Shown in pieces: positions 32,546 to 45,000 of a DNA stretch of 64,000 bases. Made by a program: the position numbers and the translations under genes. The notes below the pieces were generated by a model. That model was not told the origin of the DNA and made no database searches. It was given only the letters and a program-made list of their open reading frames with translations. The DNA comes from Prorocentrum cordatum (taxonomy: Eukaryota; Sar; Dinophyceae; Prorocentrales; Prorocentraceae): NCBI GenBank assembly GCA_963575745.1, contig CAUYUJ010002692.1, forward strand, positions 518,392 through 582,391. The letters run 5' to 3'. Every line of letters begins with the position of its first letter. Within the stretch, counting starts at the first letter, position 1.

Positions 32546-34246
32546 TTATTCGCCGAATTCTTTTGGCAAGATTGATGTACCTGACTCAGTTCCACCGTCA
32601 GTCATGTCAAACATTGCTTTCATTTCACAATTGGAGCTTTTCTTAATTATTTCCTCCATCGTTCTGGTTTTCTCGGAGCTTCTGCTGTAACCTCCTTCGG
32701 TCATTATAGGAGCAATTGCACCTGCTTCCACGACTTGGCCGGGCGCATTCGCAACCACAGCTTTGCTGGGAGCGCGTGCCACCACGCCTTTGCCGGGGGC
32801 GGCCTCGGGCGCCGCTGGGACATTTATTGGTTTCGGTGCATGCACAAAGGGCTTACCCTCATTGGGACGCTTCTTCTTTTTGTTCATCTTCTTGCTAAGT
32901 ACAATAGCTCCTCTCCGCAAGGCCGAACTCGGACCTAAGCGGGGCTTCAGAATCCCCCCAGGTTCCAGGGAAAGTCCGTCTGAAAACATCGACTCTAAAT
33001 GGTCCTGGCACCTCTTAGCGGTCCAGAATTTAGGCGCTACAATGTTGACAAGGTATAAAACTCTAACCCAAGCCAAAGGGTCTGCGAACCTCTTCGCCCC
33101 AGTGTCTGCAGCTTCAGTTTGGGCCCTTTCGTACTGGAGCTCAACAATACCTCGAGAAAATTGTTCGGACACAGCAGCAGCATCAATCCGATGTGTTCTC
33201 GGTAGGTGCATGAGCTTCATTGACCCGCCCGCTTTGATAACTTTGCACACTGCCTGCTTATCTTCTAAAAACAAGCATCGTACCTGTCTGTCAAGCAGCA
33301 TTTCCCAAAGCGGTAGCGCTGCAAGCAGCTCTTTTCGCAAAGCGAGGCCAGCGGCCACAATGTCTGCCTCAAGTGTGCTGTGAGAAACGCAAGTCTGACG
33401 TTGCGATCCCATGGGCTGTCCAGCTCTAGTGCACGGGCCCCACATGGCTTGAAAACTGGCACATGTGCTCCGATGCGTTCGAATGTCACTTGCTAGATCC
33501 GCGTCAGAGTATTGTTTCAACAAGACATCCTCCATTTTGTCACCCACCCATGAAGACATACGGCAGTGAGAGGTACATTTTATATAGCAGATGAGGCGGA
33601 AAAGGTCCATGTCTTGTTGTTCTGTCCATTTGGAAATACAACTGCCTGTCTGACACACAGCACGGAGCCAGTCATATCTAGCCATTCTTGCACCATAAAG
33701 TATATTCATCAAGAGTTTCGCCGCAATGGGCTGAAGCACTCCCGACTGCGTCGGCGGCTCTGGGTCATTGGGGCTTGCCGCTGCGGCATCAAGGCAAATA
33801 ACTTCTATTTTCTGATCAGGAGGCCCCGAGAAAACTTTGATTTGTAGCGCTGATGCTATGGCCTCCTCTGCCAGAGAGTAAACTTCGCCTCTGGGGCCAC
33901 CTTGGCCATCCTCGAGGTCAATTAGTTCTGGGCCAAATGGTGTACCTGCAGCGGGATAAGTAGCTGGATCAGCGTCCGATAGTTGGGCATGTAACGCAAC
34001 ACACGAAGAATAAAAGATTTCGGCCATGTCATACTCTATGACTCTGGCTTGTTTCGGCTCTCTCGGTTGGTATGGCTCGGGCGGCTGAGCCGCCGAGTCA
34101 CCCCCCGTTTCCTCCTCGCTACTCTCGTCTGTGACGGAGGCGTTCTTCTTAACTTTAGGAGGGGGCGGGTCTAAAACTGCGGGCAATTCACCTTGCCATT
34201 CAACCCACTGCGTAGAGAGTCTATGTTCACAACCCATATCTTCCAA
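32546..34246 (-). CDS. Copia RNase H region
   Basis: A 566-codon open frame, starting with TTG because the true start lies in the damaged RT. The N-terminal part (EHRLSTQWVEW) follows the RT palm as in dinoflagellate Copia polyproteins. An acidic linker follows, then the connection region (ARYDWLRAVC ... KWTEQQDMDLFRLICYI). RNase H is at about residues 240-345: SDADLASD, SHSTLEADIVAAG, LEDKQAVCKVI and HLPRTHRID. The Asp, Glu, Asp and Asp/Arg positions of the catalytic core are recognisable. A basic Pro/Ala tail closes the frame. It degrades template RNA during cDNA synthesis. The frame itself is intact, but the adjoining RT is not. Confidence 0.8.
   Translation of the reverse strand: MEDMGCEHRLSTQWVEWQGELPAVLDPPPPKVKKNASVTDESSEEETGGDSAAQPPEPYQPREPKQARVIEYDMAEIFYSSCVALHAQLSDADPATYPAAGTPFGPELIDLEDGQGGPRGEVYSLAEEAIASALQIKVFSGPPDQKIEVICLDAAAASPNDPEPPTQSGVLQPIAAKLLMNILYGARMARYDWLRAVCQTGSCISKWTEQQDMDLFRLICYIKCTSHCRMSSWVGDKMEDVLLKQYSDADLASDIRTHRSTCASFQAMWGPCTRAGQPMGSQRQTCVSHSTLEADIVAAGLALRKELLAALPLWEMLLDRQVRCLFLEDKQAVCKVIKAGGSMKLMHLPRTHRIDAAAVSEQFSRGIVELQYERAQTEAADTGAKRFADPLAWVRVLYLVNIVAPKFWTAKRCQDHLESMFSDGLSLEPGGILKPRLGPSSALRRGAIVLSKKMNKKKKRPNEGKPFVHAPKPINVPAAPEAAPGKGVVARAPSKAVVANAPGQVVEAGAIAPIMTEGGYSRSSEKTRTMEEIIKKSSNCEMKAMFDMTDGGTESGTSILPKEFGE
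34080..34094. repeat. Palindromic hairpin, 7-bp arms, CT-G-AG apex
   Basis: GGCGGCT, a single G and AGCCGCC form a perfect stem. CTCG and CGAG outside it extend the arms past one bulged base. It encodes Ala-Ala-Gln-Pro in the RNase H frame. Confidence 0.7.
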
Positions 34247-34898
34247 CCGCAGTCGGAGGATATCTCTATTCCCTTGGGACAGTTTTCAGAGGGTTCTTGT
34301 AGTAGTTTCCATCCCTCTGCAAGCTTGTCTGCGGGGCCTGACAGCTTAAAATCATCAACATAGATGATCGGAAAGAGTTTCAATTCCTCGTGGAAATAAC
34401 AGCTACGCCACGAACTACACTTCACAAAGCCTTTTGCTGCAACATGCCCTTCGCGATGCTGTTCCCAAAATCCTCCTGAATCATGATGTCCGTATAATGA
34501 GAGATATAACGGGCTTACGGGATTACGCATGTGAGACCATTCCTTAGGCCATTCATCGCGGGGTAGAAATACCCAAGTCGGGGTGCCGCCTAACCTTGAC
34601 TGAGCGCAGGCTTGGCGTGCGTCAACAGCCGGCCAAAGTGCGCCGTCTGTCCGTTGAGTTCGGCGACAACGTCAGAGCACTCTCTGACGCCATCCTCTTT
34701 CCACGCGCCAATGTCTCGTAGTCTGCCCCATTCTTTTCTCAAGGCAGCTCGGGCGTCCTTGTTCGCTTGGGCCTCATCTTTTGAGACAGATCGCGCGACA
34801 GCGGCATCGATCTTGGCATGTTGCCAGTCGCTGGGAAGTCGGAAGGGTTCGTCGATAACTGAGATAAGATATGTAAAAAGATTGTAAAAGTATTGCAA
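34171..34898 (-). pseudogene. Copia reverse transcriptase, internally deleted
   Basis: Two recognisable blocks are present. The upstream block (34898-34600) has WGRLRDIGAW and AELNGQTAHFG, the N-terminal finger region of Copia RT. The second block (about 34590-34260) starts at GGTPTWVFLP and includes SPLYLSLYGH, SGGFWEQH and the catalytic YVDDFKLSGP box. The segment that should link them, containing motif A and the central fingers, is missing, and frames change at the joint and again after the YVDD block. The upstream end abuts the nested element at 34906/34907, where the frame continues without loss into the Copia sequence that resumes at 50512. Confidence 0.75.
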
Positions 34899-34906
34899 AT
34901 CAAATC

Positions 34907-35117
34907 GTTAAGTGAGATACGCGTGCACTCAACGGAGGGAGAGGAGGAGAGGAGGGGACGAGAGGGGGACCAGGACAGGGCGATGGTATTTTCATGGCAG
35001 CGTGGCGACGCGCATCTCCGCCTGGGCGTGGGCCCTGATGGCCCCACGCTCAACGCGAGCGCGTGGGCCCTGACGGCCCGCGCGCTCGCGCTCTGGCACG
35101 CCTGCGGCCGCTCGGCC
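34907..35117 (-). repeat. Ngaro repeat B2 (outer end)
   Basis: 211 bp, identical to 35259-35469. It begins at the left outer boundary with GTTAAGTGAGATACGCG (plus strand). It also contains a GGAGAGGAGG purine tract. Confidence 0.95.
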
Positions 35118-35153
35118 GACGCAGGCGTCTGGGAGCAAAGCGGGGTGGGTGGG
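35118..35153. repeat. Spacer between A2 and B2 with palindrome
   Basis: 36 bp present only once. It starts with the palindrome GACGC-AG-GCGTC (35118-35129) followed by G-rich sequence. Its uniqueness shows where A2 and B2 differ from a simple A-B join. Confidence 0.6.
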
Positions 35154-35258
35154 CACCCGCGCGTCGGCCAGAGCCGAACGCTACGGACCCAAAATGGCTA
35201 CCTGAGCCCACACCCCCTCCCACTTAACCTGCAGTCTACAACCAATCAGACTATACAA
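35154..35258 (-). repeat. Ngaro repeat A2 with spliced-leader-like motif
   Basis: 105 bp, identical to 50407-50511. The minus strand contains GTAGCCATTTTGG (35201-35189), 13 nt of the dinoflagellate leader, followed by CCGTAGCGTTCGGCTC (35186-35171), which looks like a second, eroded leader. Confidence 0.95.
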
Positions 35259-35469
35259 GTTAAGTGAGATACGCGTGCACTCAACGGAGGGAGAGGAGGA
35301 GAGGAGGGGACGAGAGGGGGACCAGGACAGGGCGATGGTATTTTCATGGCAGCGTGGCGACGCGCATCTCCGCCTGGGCGTGGGCCCTGATGGCCCCACG
35401 CTCAACGCGAGCGCGTGGGCCCTGACGGCCCGCGCGCTCGCGCTCTGGCACGCCTGCGGCCGCTCGGCC
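35259..35469 (-). repeat. Ngaro repeat B1 (internal)
   Basis: 211 bp, identical to 34907-35117. It directly abuts A2, and the A2|B1 junction CTATACAA|GTTAAG reproduces the sequence expected at the junction of a circular DNA intermediate. Confidence 0.95.
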
Positions 35470-35782
35470 ATGAGAAAAGAAAGACGCAGCCGCGCGCGCG
35501 GGGACGCCCCGCCCGAGTGCGAGGGCGGAACCAGAGGCTGCAAGAGCCTCGCGCGCGCGGCCACTTGCCTGCAACCTTGAGGCCTTCCGCGCCCCGCGCA
35601 CCCAGAGCGCGGGCGCGGCGCGTGCGCGATGCGCGCAAAAGAACCGAAAGGGGACGGCGCACGATGCGCCGGGCGCAGAGCGCAAGTGCGGCCCCGACCG
35701 CACGGCGCGCAAGACGCGCGGCACGGCCGGGTCCAGGAAGCACGCGACGTGCGCGCAAAGTTAAACTCCTCCAAAGAGAGAG

Positions 35783-35938
35783 GATCGCAGGCGCCACCTG
35801 CGTACCGTAGGCTAAAAGAAAGAAGATCGCAGGCGCCACCTGCGTACCGTAGGCTAAAAGAAAGAAGATCGCAGGCGCCACCTGCGTACCGTAGGCTCAA
35901 AGGATCGCAGGCGCCACCTGCGCACGGTAGGCTGAGAG
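35783..35938 (-). repeat. Four tandem hairpin repeats in the 3' untranslated region
   Basis: Four copies starting at 35783, 35825, 35867 and 35903 (period 42, 42, 36). Each contains CGCAGG and CCTGCG arms around a CGCCA loop, followed by TACCGTAGGCT. The array lies between the polyprotein stop and repeat B1. Its role is unknown; RNA packaging or 3'-end formation are possibilities. Confidence 0.85.
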
Positions 35939-36027
35939 GAGGGCCGGCTCACTCACAGGCCGCCGCCTTCAGCCCGCGCCCGCGATGCCGCGGGCGCTGG
36001 CGTCGGGGTACGGGGGGGGCTCCACGC

Positions 36028-39000
36028 CTAGATGGAGGGCGTGTTCCCCTGGCGGTCGCGGCTCTCGTCTCCGCTGCGGTCTCCGCCGCGCTCACTGGGG
36101 TCCCGGGGGCTGCCGCCATCGCCGCCCCTCGACGCGCGACCGTCCGCGCTGGGCCAGTCACGCTCACTCCGGCCGCGGCTACCCTGGTCGCCCTTGGAGT
36201 GGCCGCCCTTGCCGCTCTTGTCGCCCTTGCCGCCGCTCTTGGAGCCCTTGGCGGCCTTGCCGGAGTGCTTGCCCTTGACCTTGCCGCCCTCGCCCGCGCC
36301 CTTGCCACGCCAGGCTGGGATCCCACCCCCGCCCGCGGCAGCCTCCGCGGCGGCAGCACGCCGCCGCTTTTTCTCCTGCTCGTACCAGCCGCCGCGAGGA
36401 GCGCAAAGCTGCCCAGCGTGCTTCCCGGTCTTACGCCGCGCGCGGCCGGGAGGGGTGTCGCCGCGCCGCGCCCACGCTGGGTCCCGCGCCAGACTGCGGC
36501 TGGGCGACCTCTCGCGCTTGGGCCGGTTGCGGCTGGGCGACCTCTCACGCTTGGGCCAGCTGAGGTCGCCCGGCGGGCGGTCCCCCTCAGCCCCCGCACC
36601 CGTGGCACCCGTGCTGGGGCGCTCTCCATGGCCGGCACTGGGGCCCGGCGCCTCCCGCACGGTGTGGCCGCTCCGCCGGGCCTTCTCCACCACCGTCTTG
36701 GGTTTGCCGAAGGCGACGCGGCAAGCCTCGCAGTAGCTCACGTCGCACCCCTTACAGTGCCACCGCAGGGCTCCGCTGTTAGCTCCGCCCGCGGGGCACA
36801 TCTCGCAACCCCAACCGTCTCCCGGGTCAAAGGAGCTCCAGCGCATCTTGAGTGCGCACGTCGGGCAGGCAGGCGGCTGGATGGTCGGGCCATCCTCCCC
36901 GTCGCTGCCTGGGTCAGGGCCGCGAGGTCGGCTCGCCCACTCCGTGACCACCGTGCACGGGTCCGTCTTGTAGAACCGATAGTTCGACCTCATGCACTCC
37001 CGCGCGCGCTTTGCGTCAGCGCGGCGCTGGAACTCCACCAGCACGCACGGCTCCCGCTTGTGGCGGTGGTCGTACAGGAAGGCGATGTGTTTGACGACCC
37101 CAAAGGGCACGACCACCTGCCTGACCACCTCGGCATCGACGTGGTGCGGTACCCGCTCGATGCGGATGATGGACTCGCCCTCGTCGTGCTGGTCACTGGG
37201 CTGCTGCTGGGCGCCCTGGCGCTGCTCCTCCTTGCGCCTACGGCGGCTCCTCGAGCGCGGCTGGCGCTGGGGCGGACCGTCCCCCGCGCCTGGCGCCGCC
37301 GCCTCCTCCACCTCGGTCTTCACCTCGAAGGACCGCGGCGGCGCCCCCCCGCTCTTGGGCTTCAGGACGGCCTCACGCTTCACGATGTCGGCCTTCGGGG
37401 GGGCGCCGCCCGTCTTGGGTTTCAAGACGGCCTCCTCCTCCTGTCCCCTGCGCCCGCGATCGCGAGGCGCATCGCGCTCGCGATCGCGGCGCCTCGCGCG
37501 CGAGGGCGAGCGCAAGGGCGCAGGGCGCCTCTCGCGCTTGCGGACCTCTTCGGCGAGGCGCTCTTGGCCCGGGGACCGCGCGGGCCGCGGGCGCTCCGCT
37601 GGAGCGCCTTTGCTCTGGCGCCGCGCTGCAGCCTGGATGGCCGCACGCGCCAGCGCCGCGGTGACCGCGTCCTCTCCCGCCTCGAGGACCGGGGCTGGGG
37701 TCGACCTCCCCTCGCCCCTGCTCGAGGCGTCGTCCACGTCGGTGAGCTCCACGACCGCCTCCGCGTCCACCGTGCGCATCATGTCGAGCAGCCCCCTGTT
37801 GTGCTTGCAGAGCTCGCGGAGCTCCGGCATGGGCTGCCCCTGGAACTGGGCCAGGGCGAGCGCCAGCTTGGCCGCCTGGCGCTGGACCTTGATATTCGGC
37901 CCCGCGCCCACCCCCCACGCGCCCCGCTTGCCGTCGACGATCACCAGCTGGCCGTGGTCCTCGCTCGCCCCCGCGGCCAAGCAAGCCGCCGCGATGCACG
38001 GGGCTGCTTCGTGGTCGTGGTTGACCACCTCGACGAGGTCCTCGCTGTCCAGCTCGTTCACCACCGTGTACAGGATGTTGTGGGCGGCACTCCGGAGCTC
38101 GTCCGACAGCGCGGCCCCCGAGACGACGACGCCGAGGGGGTTCACCGCCATGATGCTGTAGTCATGGCCACGCGCCTTGCTCTGGTCCGGGGCCACCAGG
38201 CCCACCAGGAATCCCATGATGTACGCTGCCGGAGCGCGGGGCGGAGGCGCGGCTGGCGCGCGAGGCTGGGGTGCGCGCGCTGCTCGCGTGCCTCGCTCTG
38301 GAGTGGGAGATGGCTGCGGATGAGAGGACCAAGAGGAGGTGGGCGTGCCTGGGGCGATCGGGAGCGGTAGCGAAAGGGGGGTCGAGGGCGAGAGGTCCAC
38401 CGGGATACCCCCACAACGCGAAGCCCCCGCCCTGACCTGAATGCCCGTGGGACCCGCCTGCTGCTTCCCCACACGCCCGTTAACTCCTCGCCCTGGCTCG
38501 TATCTCACCAGCCCCTCCTCTCCTTCCCCCTCCGTAGTTGACCCTGCTCGCGCCGAAGGGCGCGCCCAGGGGGGGCGCCCGGGCGCCCAGGCCGGGCGTT
38601 CCGAGGGCCTCAGGTCGCTCCCAAACTGGGGCGGGTCGCTCCCGGCCAACTGGTCGGGGCGGGCGCCGGCCGCGGCGCCGTCGTCACCGCGGGCGTCCGG
38701 GGCCAATAAGGCGTGGCCCTCCGCCATGCCTCGGGCGAATGGAGCCTGACGCCGATGGTCCTCCCAGAGATATCCGTGGAAGGCGTCCGTGGACCACCTC
38801 CCGAACCTCTTGACCGCTTCCAGGTCGCGACAGGCGTGGTACAACGCCGTCGCGCCCCCGATGCGCAGGGAGTGGGATCCCATCTGGCCTGCGTCCACGC
38901 CGCAGGCGGCAGCCGCGAGTTGGAGGAGCCCCTGCACCTCCTCCCGCATAATCGGGTGGCCATCGGGCCGGCGGAACAGGGGGAGCCCCGCCTCGGTTCC

Positions 39001-42000
39001 TCGTCCAAACCGGTCCGGCAGCTCCCTCTGGAGGTCGGCGAGTGCGTCCACGACACACAACTCCACCCCCGAACGGTAATGGTTGCGTACGCAACCTGCG
39101 TTAAACTGGTCCGTCTTGGACGACGTGATCGTCAGTACTACCTCATCGCAGTCGCTGAGCCTTGCGCTGGGTGTACCCCCGCGCATCCCCTGTACGTCCT
39201 GCCCACGCACCACCCGTCCCATGCTCCAGGAGCGGTCCTCTTGGACCAAATACTCCGACGCGCGGAGCATGAAGAAGTACCCCGTCATAAGCGCCGCCCA
39301 TAGGATGGTCGCCTCCCGGCGCGTGGCCGTCCCGTGGGCGAACAAGTACTCGCGGAGCCAGCGCAACATCCGGGGCGTGGCCGGCAGCTTCCGTTTCGCC
39401 TTTCCGTCCCAGCGGCGGAGTCCCTCGATCGTGGTCCAGAGCCGGCGCCGATCGGAGGTCACATCCCCAAACCCGGCCAGGGTGTGGGCATATCGAATGG
39501 CGAACAGGCGCTGGCGGATGGTCGTGGCCCGCCTCTTCATCACCTTGTACAGGTACACGACATACCGGATGAGGTCATCCTCATCCGTAAGGCGGGCGTC
39601 CCGAGTCTCCCCCTGCAGGTATGGGCTCCGGCCTCGGAGCCTCCGCCAGAGTACCCAGTTACGCCACCCGGCGCTGTAATTGGCCCGCGTCCCTTCGGCA
39701 AGCTTGGCCAACATCGCCTCGGTGGCGGTCGCATCCAGCTCGCGGGGGTCGGTGAGTTCACCTTGAATCCCTTTCGGGGCGCCCCCGCCGGCGTACCGCC
39801 AGGCGGCGGGCTTCACCAGCGCGGGAGCAGGGGCGCTGCGGGCACGCCGGCGGGCCTTGCGCGGGGGGCGAGCCTCGCCGCCCACGCCGTCCATGGCGCT
39901 TGGCCTGGGCATGCCCGCGCCTTCCGGAACAGCGAAGGTCACCGCCCCGACCCGCTCCCCGCCTGCCCCGTCCTCCCCTGCTGCGGTGGACCGCGCGGTA
40001 GCAGGGGGGTCGAGCTGGTCCGCCAACCGAGCGGCGTCGTCCGTCGTCTTCCCCGCCTCCAGCGCAGCCTCGAATGGCCCGCTTGGGCGATCGGGGGCCT
40101 GAAGCCAGGCCTTTAGCCACAGCTTAACCATCTCGTCGTTAGCGAGTCGGTCGTGATCGGGTCCGACGCCAGCGCGCGCCCCGGGTGCCTCGCCTGCGCT
40201 CGCTGCCTCTACGGCCTGCCTCAGCAGGCGCTCCGCCCACTGGAGCACCCAGCGGGCCGTGCGACGCGGGAGTGCACGAGCGGCCTGCCGCATGCGCTCG
40301 GCGATCGGCATACCTCCAAGGCCCAAGGCATCCCACAGCTCCGCCGTGCCCCCCTGGGCGCACCAGATTTCTTTCGGGTGCAGGGCTCGCACGGTCCAGC
40401 CGCCCTCGGACCCTTCCAGGATCAGGGTGTTCGCATAGCCCTTCAACGGGTCGGGCTTCGCCCGTGCCGTATGGCAGGGCCCGCGCGGATCATGAATCAC
40501 CACGCGCTGGGCCCGCCCGCCTCCCGCGGGCTGCCATGTGCCGCGCGGCCAGGGCATCATGCGATCCCCCGTCGTCGAGATCCGAGGGTCCACGAGCAAG
40601 GTGCCGTTGTTGAGGTCCAGGCGGAGCTCATCCAGCGGTGGCCGCCCTGCCTCTTTCCAGAGCTGGCAGAGGCCGCGTGGCTCCACGCAGGGCTGCCCCA
40701 GGGGGGGCATGGGGCTCGGTGCCCGAACCCGTTCTCCGCAACCCCAAACCTGGACCGCCCGCGCGCGTGCCGTGACGTCGCCGAAGTGTGTGCACAGTAG
40801 GCGCGTCTCTGGGGAGAGTGCCACATAGCCGAGGCGCCGTAAGCGCGCCCCTAGTCGCACTGCAGCGTAGTTGACGGGGGCGTCGAGCAACACGGCCAGT
40901 GGCCGAATGGTGATCAGTAGCCGCTCCAGGCCCGTCGCTTCGCGTCCACCGGGGTCCTCCGATAGTGACACGCACAGCCAGCGGGTCCGTGGGGCCCCAG
41001 TGGGGTCCTTGGGGTGGTCCCCGTCGTCCGGGTCCCATCGGTCACCGACATCCCACGGCGCTAGCAGCGCCGACCCACCGAGGCTCTCCCATGCCTCCCC
41101 AAAGGGGGGCCACGCGGTTCCCACCTCCAGCAGCCGCGCCCCCTCGACCTGCAGGGGGGCGTAGCGTGGTAGGGCCTCCCGGGCTCCTTTGACTTGGAGC
41201 GCAGCCGCGCGCCAGGGCCCGTCGTCTCCTGGCATCCGCAGCTCGCGCTGGGCGGCCTCCTCCACCAGCTCGCCCCACGGTGCTGCCGGCGACAGCTCGG
41301 TCCATCCGGCCTCCGCCATCCGCTGGCGTACCTCCTCCACCGTGGCACGAGTAATGAAGTCGGCCAGCTCGTTGTGGTAAGTCCGTAAGTAAAGCCCGTC
41401 CAGGACCCGGAACTTGTACCGTAGCTCCAGCATGGCCAGGACTCGAAGCAGGTGGCGCGCCACCGCGTTCCGTGCCCGGCGGCGTCGCAGCCAGCGGCTG
41501 ACATTACTGTTGTCAGTGACGTACGGCAATAGCAGCTGGAACCAGTCCGGGCCCTTCTCGGCCGCCAAGGCTATCAGGCAGAGTAGTTCGACCACCGCGA
41601 TGATCTCCCCCTCCCCCTGCCAGGTGACCCCAGGGGCGGAGCGGAGCGTCTCCAGATAGGGAGCCGCCTCCGCCACGATGTACTCGCGCGAGGACCAGTC
41701 CAGCGCACCGATCCGATCCAGGGTGGCATCGCCTCCCAGCCAGCGCAGCTTGCCGAGCGCCCCCGGGAGTGCGAGGGCCTCGCGAAGGCCTAGCAGGCCC
41801 TCGAAGGAGGTCTCGAAGTTACCCTCGACCGGCATCTCAAAGCAGACGCGCAGCCAATCCAGGGTCTGGTGCCAATCGTCCCACGCAGCCTCTACCATCT
41901 CGGGGTCGCCCGGCGGATGGACGTAGGCCTGACCTGGGTCACCCGACAGCATCCGGTGGACCGCTGGGAGCTCCAGGCTCAGGGCTGGAGCTGCGCAGGC

Positions 42001-45000
42001 GCAGAACTGGCCGAGCCCACTTAGCTCCCTCGCGGTTCGCAGCCGGACCATGCGGCAGCCGAAGCTCAGCTCCGGCTCCGCCAGTAGGAAGCGCATCTTC
42101 ATGGCCTTGGGCTCCGGGAGTCCAACTCGCTCGCGCTCGAAGTCCATACTGAGCCCCCAGATAATCTGCGTGGTGGAAGGCTCCCCCTCGGCGTCCCTCT
42201 TGCTGACGTTCACTGCTTCGGACCCAAACACCTCACGTATGGAGGCATCCAATGCGTCGCAGGCCATCCACGGCCGGACCCCAATGTCGGGCTCCACCAC
42301 CACAGGGTCATCCATGAGCCACTCCGAGTGGAAGTGGGTGGTGTCGTGCCAGTGCGGCTCCCCAGGCCGATAGCTCTCGTGGAGCTCCCTCGCCGCCAGG
42401 GCGAGCATCATGTAATTGCCTGGGGCTCCCGTCCACCCAAACACCATGGCTAGGTAAACGACTCTGACGTCCCCCTCGATGCCAGCGTGGGCCCCCGGTA
42501 ATGAGGTGCCAAAGTCCCCGACGTCCGCCGGGGCGATGTCCAGCCACTTGAAGGCCCGCGAGACGTCCCGCTTGGCGCAGAGGAGGCGCGCTCCGGGGTG
42601 GCGCGCGCGATGCCATACCGCCGTCCTCGCCACTTGCCGATGGCGTGGCTGGACGGCAGGCGGGTGGTCGCGCTTGTGTGTGGCGGCGTTGGCCGAGAGC
42701 ATCGCGTGGATCATACGCCCTTCGGACGATAAGGTCCTGTCCGGTAGCTGCTTCGGTACCCTCCCCAGGGGGGCTTCCACCAGCTCCGTCAGAAAACCCT
42801 CTGCCGCCTGGGAAGCCACCAGGACGATCCCCCAGGTCACATCCGCCCATACCTTCTGGTAGGCCTCGTCGATGTGGGCTCGCACGCTGGGGTACGGCTG
42901 GGCTCGCTCGCGCCTCCGCGGCGCGCCCCGCCGCGCGGAGGCTCCCCCTTCCGCTAGCTCCCGGACGTACTCGAAGTGCTCTCGGCTTAAACACCGTCGC
43001 ACCTTGTCCCCCAGGACACCCCGAAGGGGGTTGCCCAGGCGCTCGTGGCGCGCGCGCCTAAGCAGCGCGGCCGCTTCCTTCAGGGACCCCGTCCGCTGGA
43101 GGAGCTGATCCCCCAGCCCCACCAGGGTCCGCATGGCTTCGGGGTCGTACTCAGGGTGCTCCGTGCAGAAGGTCAGGTAGACCGTGGCCAGCTCCGCCGG
43201 GCTGCACCCGTCGAGGTCCTCCGCGATATCTCTGGCCGGATCCTCGCAAGGGGGTCGAGTCTTGCCCGCACTCACCTCCCCCTGTGCCTTGCCCAATGGG
43301 GGCTTAGGAAGCCCCGCCAATGCTCGGTGCATGGCTGGGCTAAGCCTACCGCATTTTGAGCCGTCCCCTGAGGCCTGCAGGCGCTCGATTCCAGTGAAGT
43401 CGACGCCCTGCAGGCGCCCGGGCGCCTCCGCCCGGGCGATTTTGGGGGACGCCCCCGGGCCATCCTCCCATATAGGCGCCAACTGCCGACGCAGTTGGCT
43501 CACCGACCAGCGGTGATAGGCCCCTTTCAACACCTTTGCCCACGCGGCGCAAAGGCGGGGGGCCCAAACCTGCGCCTCCTTGGTGCGCTTAATGCCCGAG
43601 CCCGGCACGTGATCCTTCAGCTCGACGTGGTGGTGGTCACGTGGGCAACGTCGCGCCAACAGCAGAGCGTGCAGGTACAGCCGGGGGCTGACGAGCCACC
43701 AGCTGCCCTTGCGATAGCGGCTCTCTGGCGCGTCGGACGGGGCCTTACCCCAGGCGCACATGTGGATCGGGACGATCATGGCCCCCGTCGCTCGACGCAG
43801 CTCGTGCATCGGGGCCTGGTCCCAAATCTTGGGGTAGCGGCCCGAGGGGCAGGAGGACTCGATGAGAAACTCCTTGCCGGCGTCGTGTAGGATGCGGCAG
43901 GTGTCGCACGTGAACTGTGTGTGGCTGTTACCCACGCGCTCGAACTCTTTGGAGCCATCCCCCTCGGGGTGCTCCCACGTGCGGGTGCCCTGCGGGGCCC
44001 CGCCCGGCTGGGTCATGAGCCCGAGGTCGGTGTACGAGCCACACGGGGTACCCCAGCACCAAACGTTGGCCACGTCGGGGCCCATGGGGGTCCGTGCGGC
44101 CTCCTGTAGGCGCGCGCGAACCGCTGGGTCGAGGGTGTCATGATCCGGCCGTGGGCCGGACTCTCGGAGGGGGTCGTCGTAATATTCGATCGGCTCCAGC
44201 ACCCGGATGCCCTCGGCGCGAAGCGCGGCCGACCAATTTCCCGAACCGGCGTACACCTCCTGGGCGATCAAACCGTACGCGAACGCGGGGTCGTGTCGAA
44301 TTGGCATCGCGTTCGCCTCCAGGAGGCGTGCCTGGACGTCGGCTGGATGTTCCCCGAACGAGGCTGGCGCGCGTCCCACTGCGCGGCCCGCCCGACCTTC
44401 CGCTGCCTTGCAGTGGGTGCAGGGCGCGCTCTTGCCCGGGACGGTGGGTTCAACGTCCGGGCCTTCATCGAGCATCTCGCGCCAGCCGACACTTACGATC
44501 TCGCGGGACAGGCGCCCTGCGTGCCCCCAGCGCTGGCCTAGGGCCGCCGCCTCCGCGTGGGAGCGTGGGCGCAAGGCGCGCATATGACCACGCCAGATCA
44601 GGAGCGGAATTACGTGATCCTCCGCGCCGACACCCGTCCCCATTAGGTGGTCCACGCATAGGCGCCCACTGCCGTTGACACGGTGCACCTGGAGCGTGAC
44701 GGCGTCGAGGTCGGCGACGGGGCATGCTGCCAGGCAGCGATAGTCCTTGTCGTGGTGCGGGTGCACCGCATCATGGACGTAGGAGCGGACATCGGCCTCC
44801 AGGGCCGTGATCCACGGTGGGGAGTCGCCCAGGGCCCGCAGGGCCTCATGGGCCTCCTCCCATAGTGCATGGCGATACGTCGCGGCCAACTGCTGCACCG
44901 CGTCCGGGCTGGGCTCACCTGTGCCCTCGCCCGCGCGTAGCAGGAGCACCCCCGCAGCTACGTGCAGTAGCAGGCACTGCCGCTCCTCGGTGTCGCCCAC

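Noticed and set aside
35629-38370. A 913-codon plus-strand open frame opposite the Ngaro polyprotein
   Set aside because: It is the complement of the 3' end of the intact polyprotein in very GC-rich DNA. Its product is Ala/Arg/Pro-rich without motifs, whereas the minus strand has an RRM and Cys finger there.
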